64,000 nt of DNA, taken from positions 682,001-746,000 of the forward strand of contig CAVSKL010000001.1 of the NCBI GenBank assembly GCA_963728475.1. Reading direction: 5' to 3'. Below, in pieces: positions 63,956 to 64,000 of this stretch. Within the stretch, counting starts at the first letter, position 1, and each line of letters begins with the position of its first letter. Made by a program: the position numbers and the translations under genes. The DNA comes from CAVSKL01 sp963728475 [NCBI: Candidatus Eiseniibacteriota bacterium]. GTDB taxonomy: Bacteria; Eisenbacteria; RBG-16-71-46; JABDJR01. The notes under the pieces were generated by a model. That model had not been told where the DNA came from, ran no database searches, and saw only the letters and a program-made list of their open reading frames with translations.

Positions 63956-64000
63956 GCTAACGGGCGCTTCGACACGATCCGGGCGGGCGGCTTCGTCCGC

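Overview
The window is 64 kb of very GC-rich bacterial chromosome. No rRNA, tRNA or CRISPR array is visible. Several secreted proteins end in a FlgD-like/T9SS-type C-terminal module (PNP motif, then a GIYFVR motif). Together with many winged-helix/TPR regulators and Shine-Dalgarno starts using ATG, GTG and TTG, this suggests an uncultured phylum such as Candidatus Eisenbacteria or a relative. That assignment is inference from gene style, not from a marker gene.

Left part (1-20.3 kb): a beta-helix secreted protein cut by the window edge and frameshifted; a small exported protein; a candidate minus-strand RNA; a gluzincin-like protein that has lost its catalytic Glu; HflX, apparently started at ATT behind a structured leader; a lipoprotein; two overlapping paralogous winged-helix/TPR regulators; on the minus strand a ClC channel, a B3/4-domain protein and a large membrane protein; then a plus-strand operon of EIIA (PtsN-like), a PII-like protein and two cation/proton antiporters; and KptA.

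Central island (20.3-31.4 kb): visibly less GC-rich. It holds small exported and membrane proteins of the envelope-stress kind: outer-membrane barrels, a glycine-zipper lipoprotein, a 49-aa lmo0937-like membrane protein, an sll1863-like coiled coil, a PA2779/PA2778-like pair, DUF4398-like lipoproteins, an OmpA-like protein and a DUF883-like protein. In their midst lies a XylR/DmpR-type sigma-54 activator. Two well-matched -24/-12 promoters drive the divergent operons around 27.5 kb, so the island is probably a sigma-54 regulon. It ends in about 800 bases of non-coding, highly structured sequence closed by a strong intrinsic terminator.

Right-centre (31.4-60.9 kb): mostly housekeeping and accessory enzymes. 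These are a sorbosone-dehydrogenase-like lipoprotein with HyuA/HyuB, a divergent squalene/phytoene-synthase-like protein, a YciO/Sua5 protein, two divergent CPBP proteases, an NlpE-like lipoprotein, an FG-GAP/TPR protein, a ChaN/Tiki-like protein, a VOC protein, a DinB-like protein, an EamA transporter, a TIGR03960+DUF2344 radical SAM fusion, a PAS-GGDEF protein with degenerate active site but intact I-site, a large secreted protein, a quinone oxidoreductase with a UPF0158 protein, an AEC transporter, an ICMT-like methyltransferase and a NusG-like factor.

Right end (61.1-64 kb): an integron-type integrase interrupted by one in-frame amber codon, transcribed toward what looks like a short cassette array. 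Two convincing attC-like folded repeats, one weaker one and a half-site at the window edge delimit a lipoprotein cassette, a DUF4160 + HTH cassette resembling a toxin-antitoxin pair, and an apparently non-coding cassette. The integrase faces its array, which is opposite to most integrons. This and the sigma-54 envelope island are the most interesting parts of the window.
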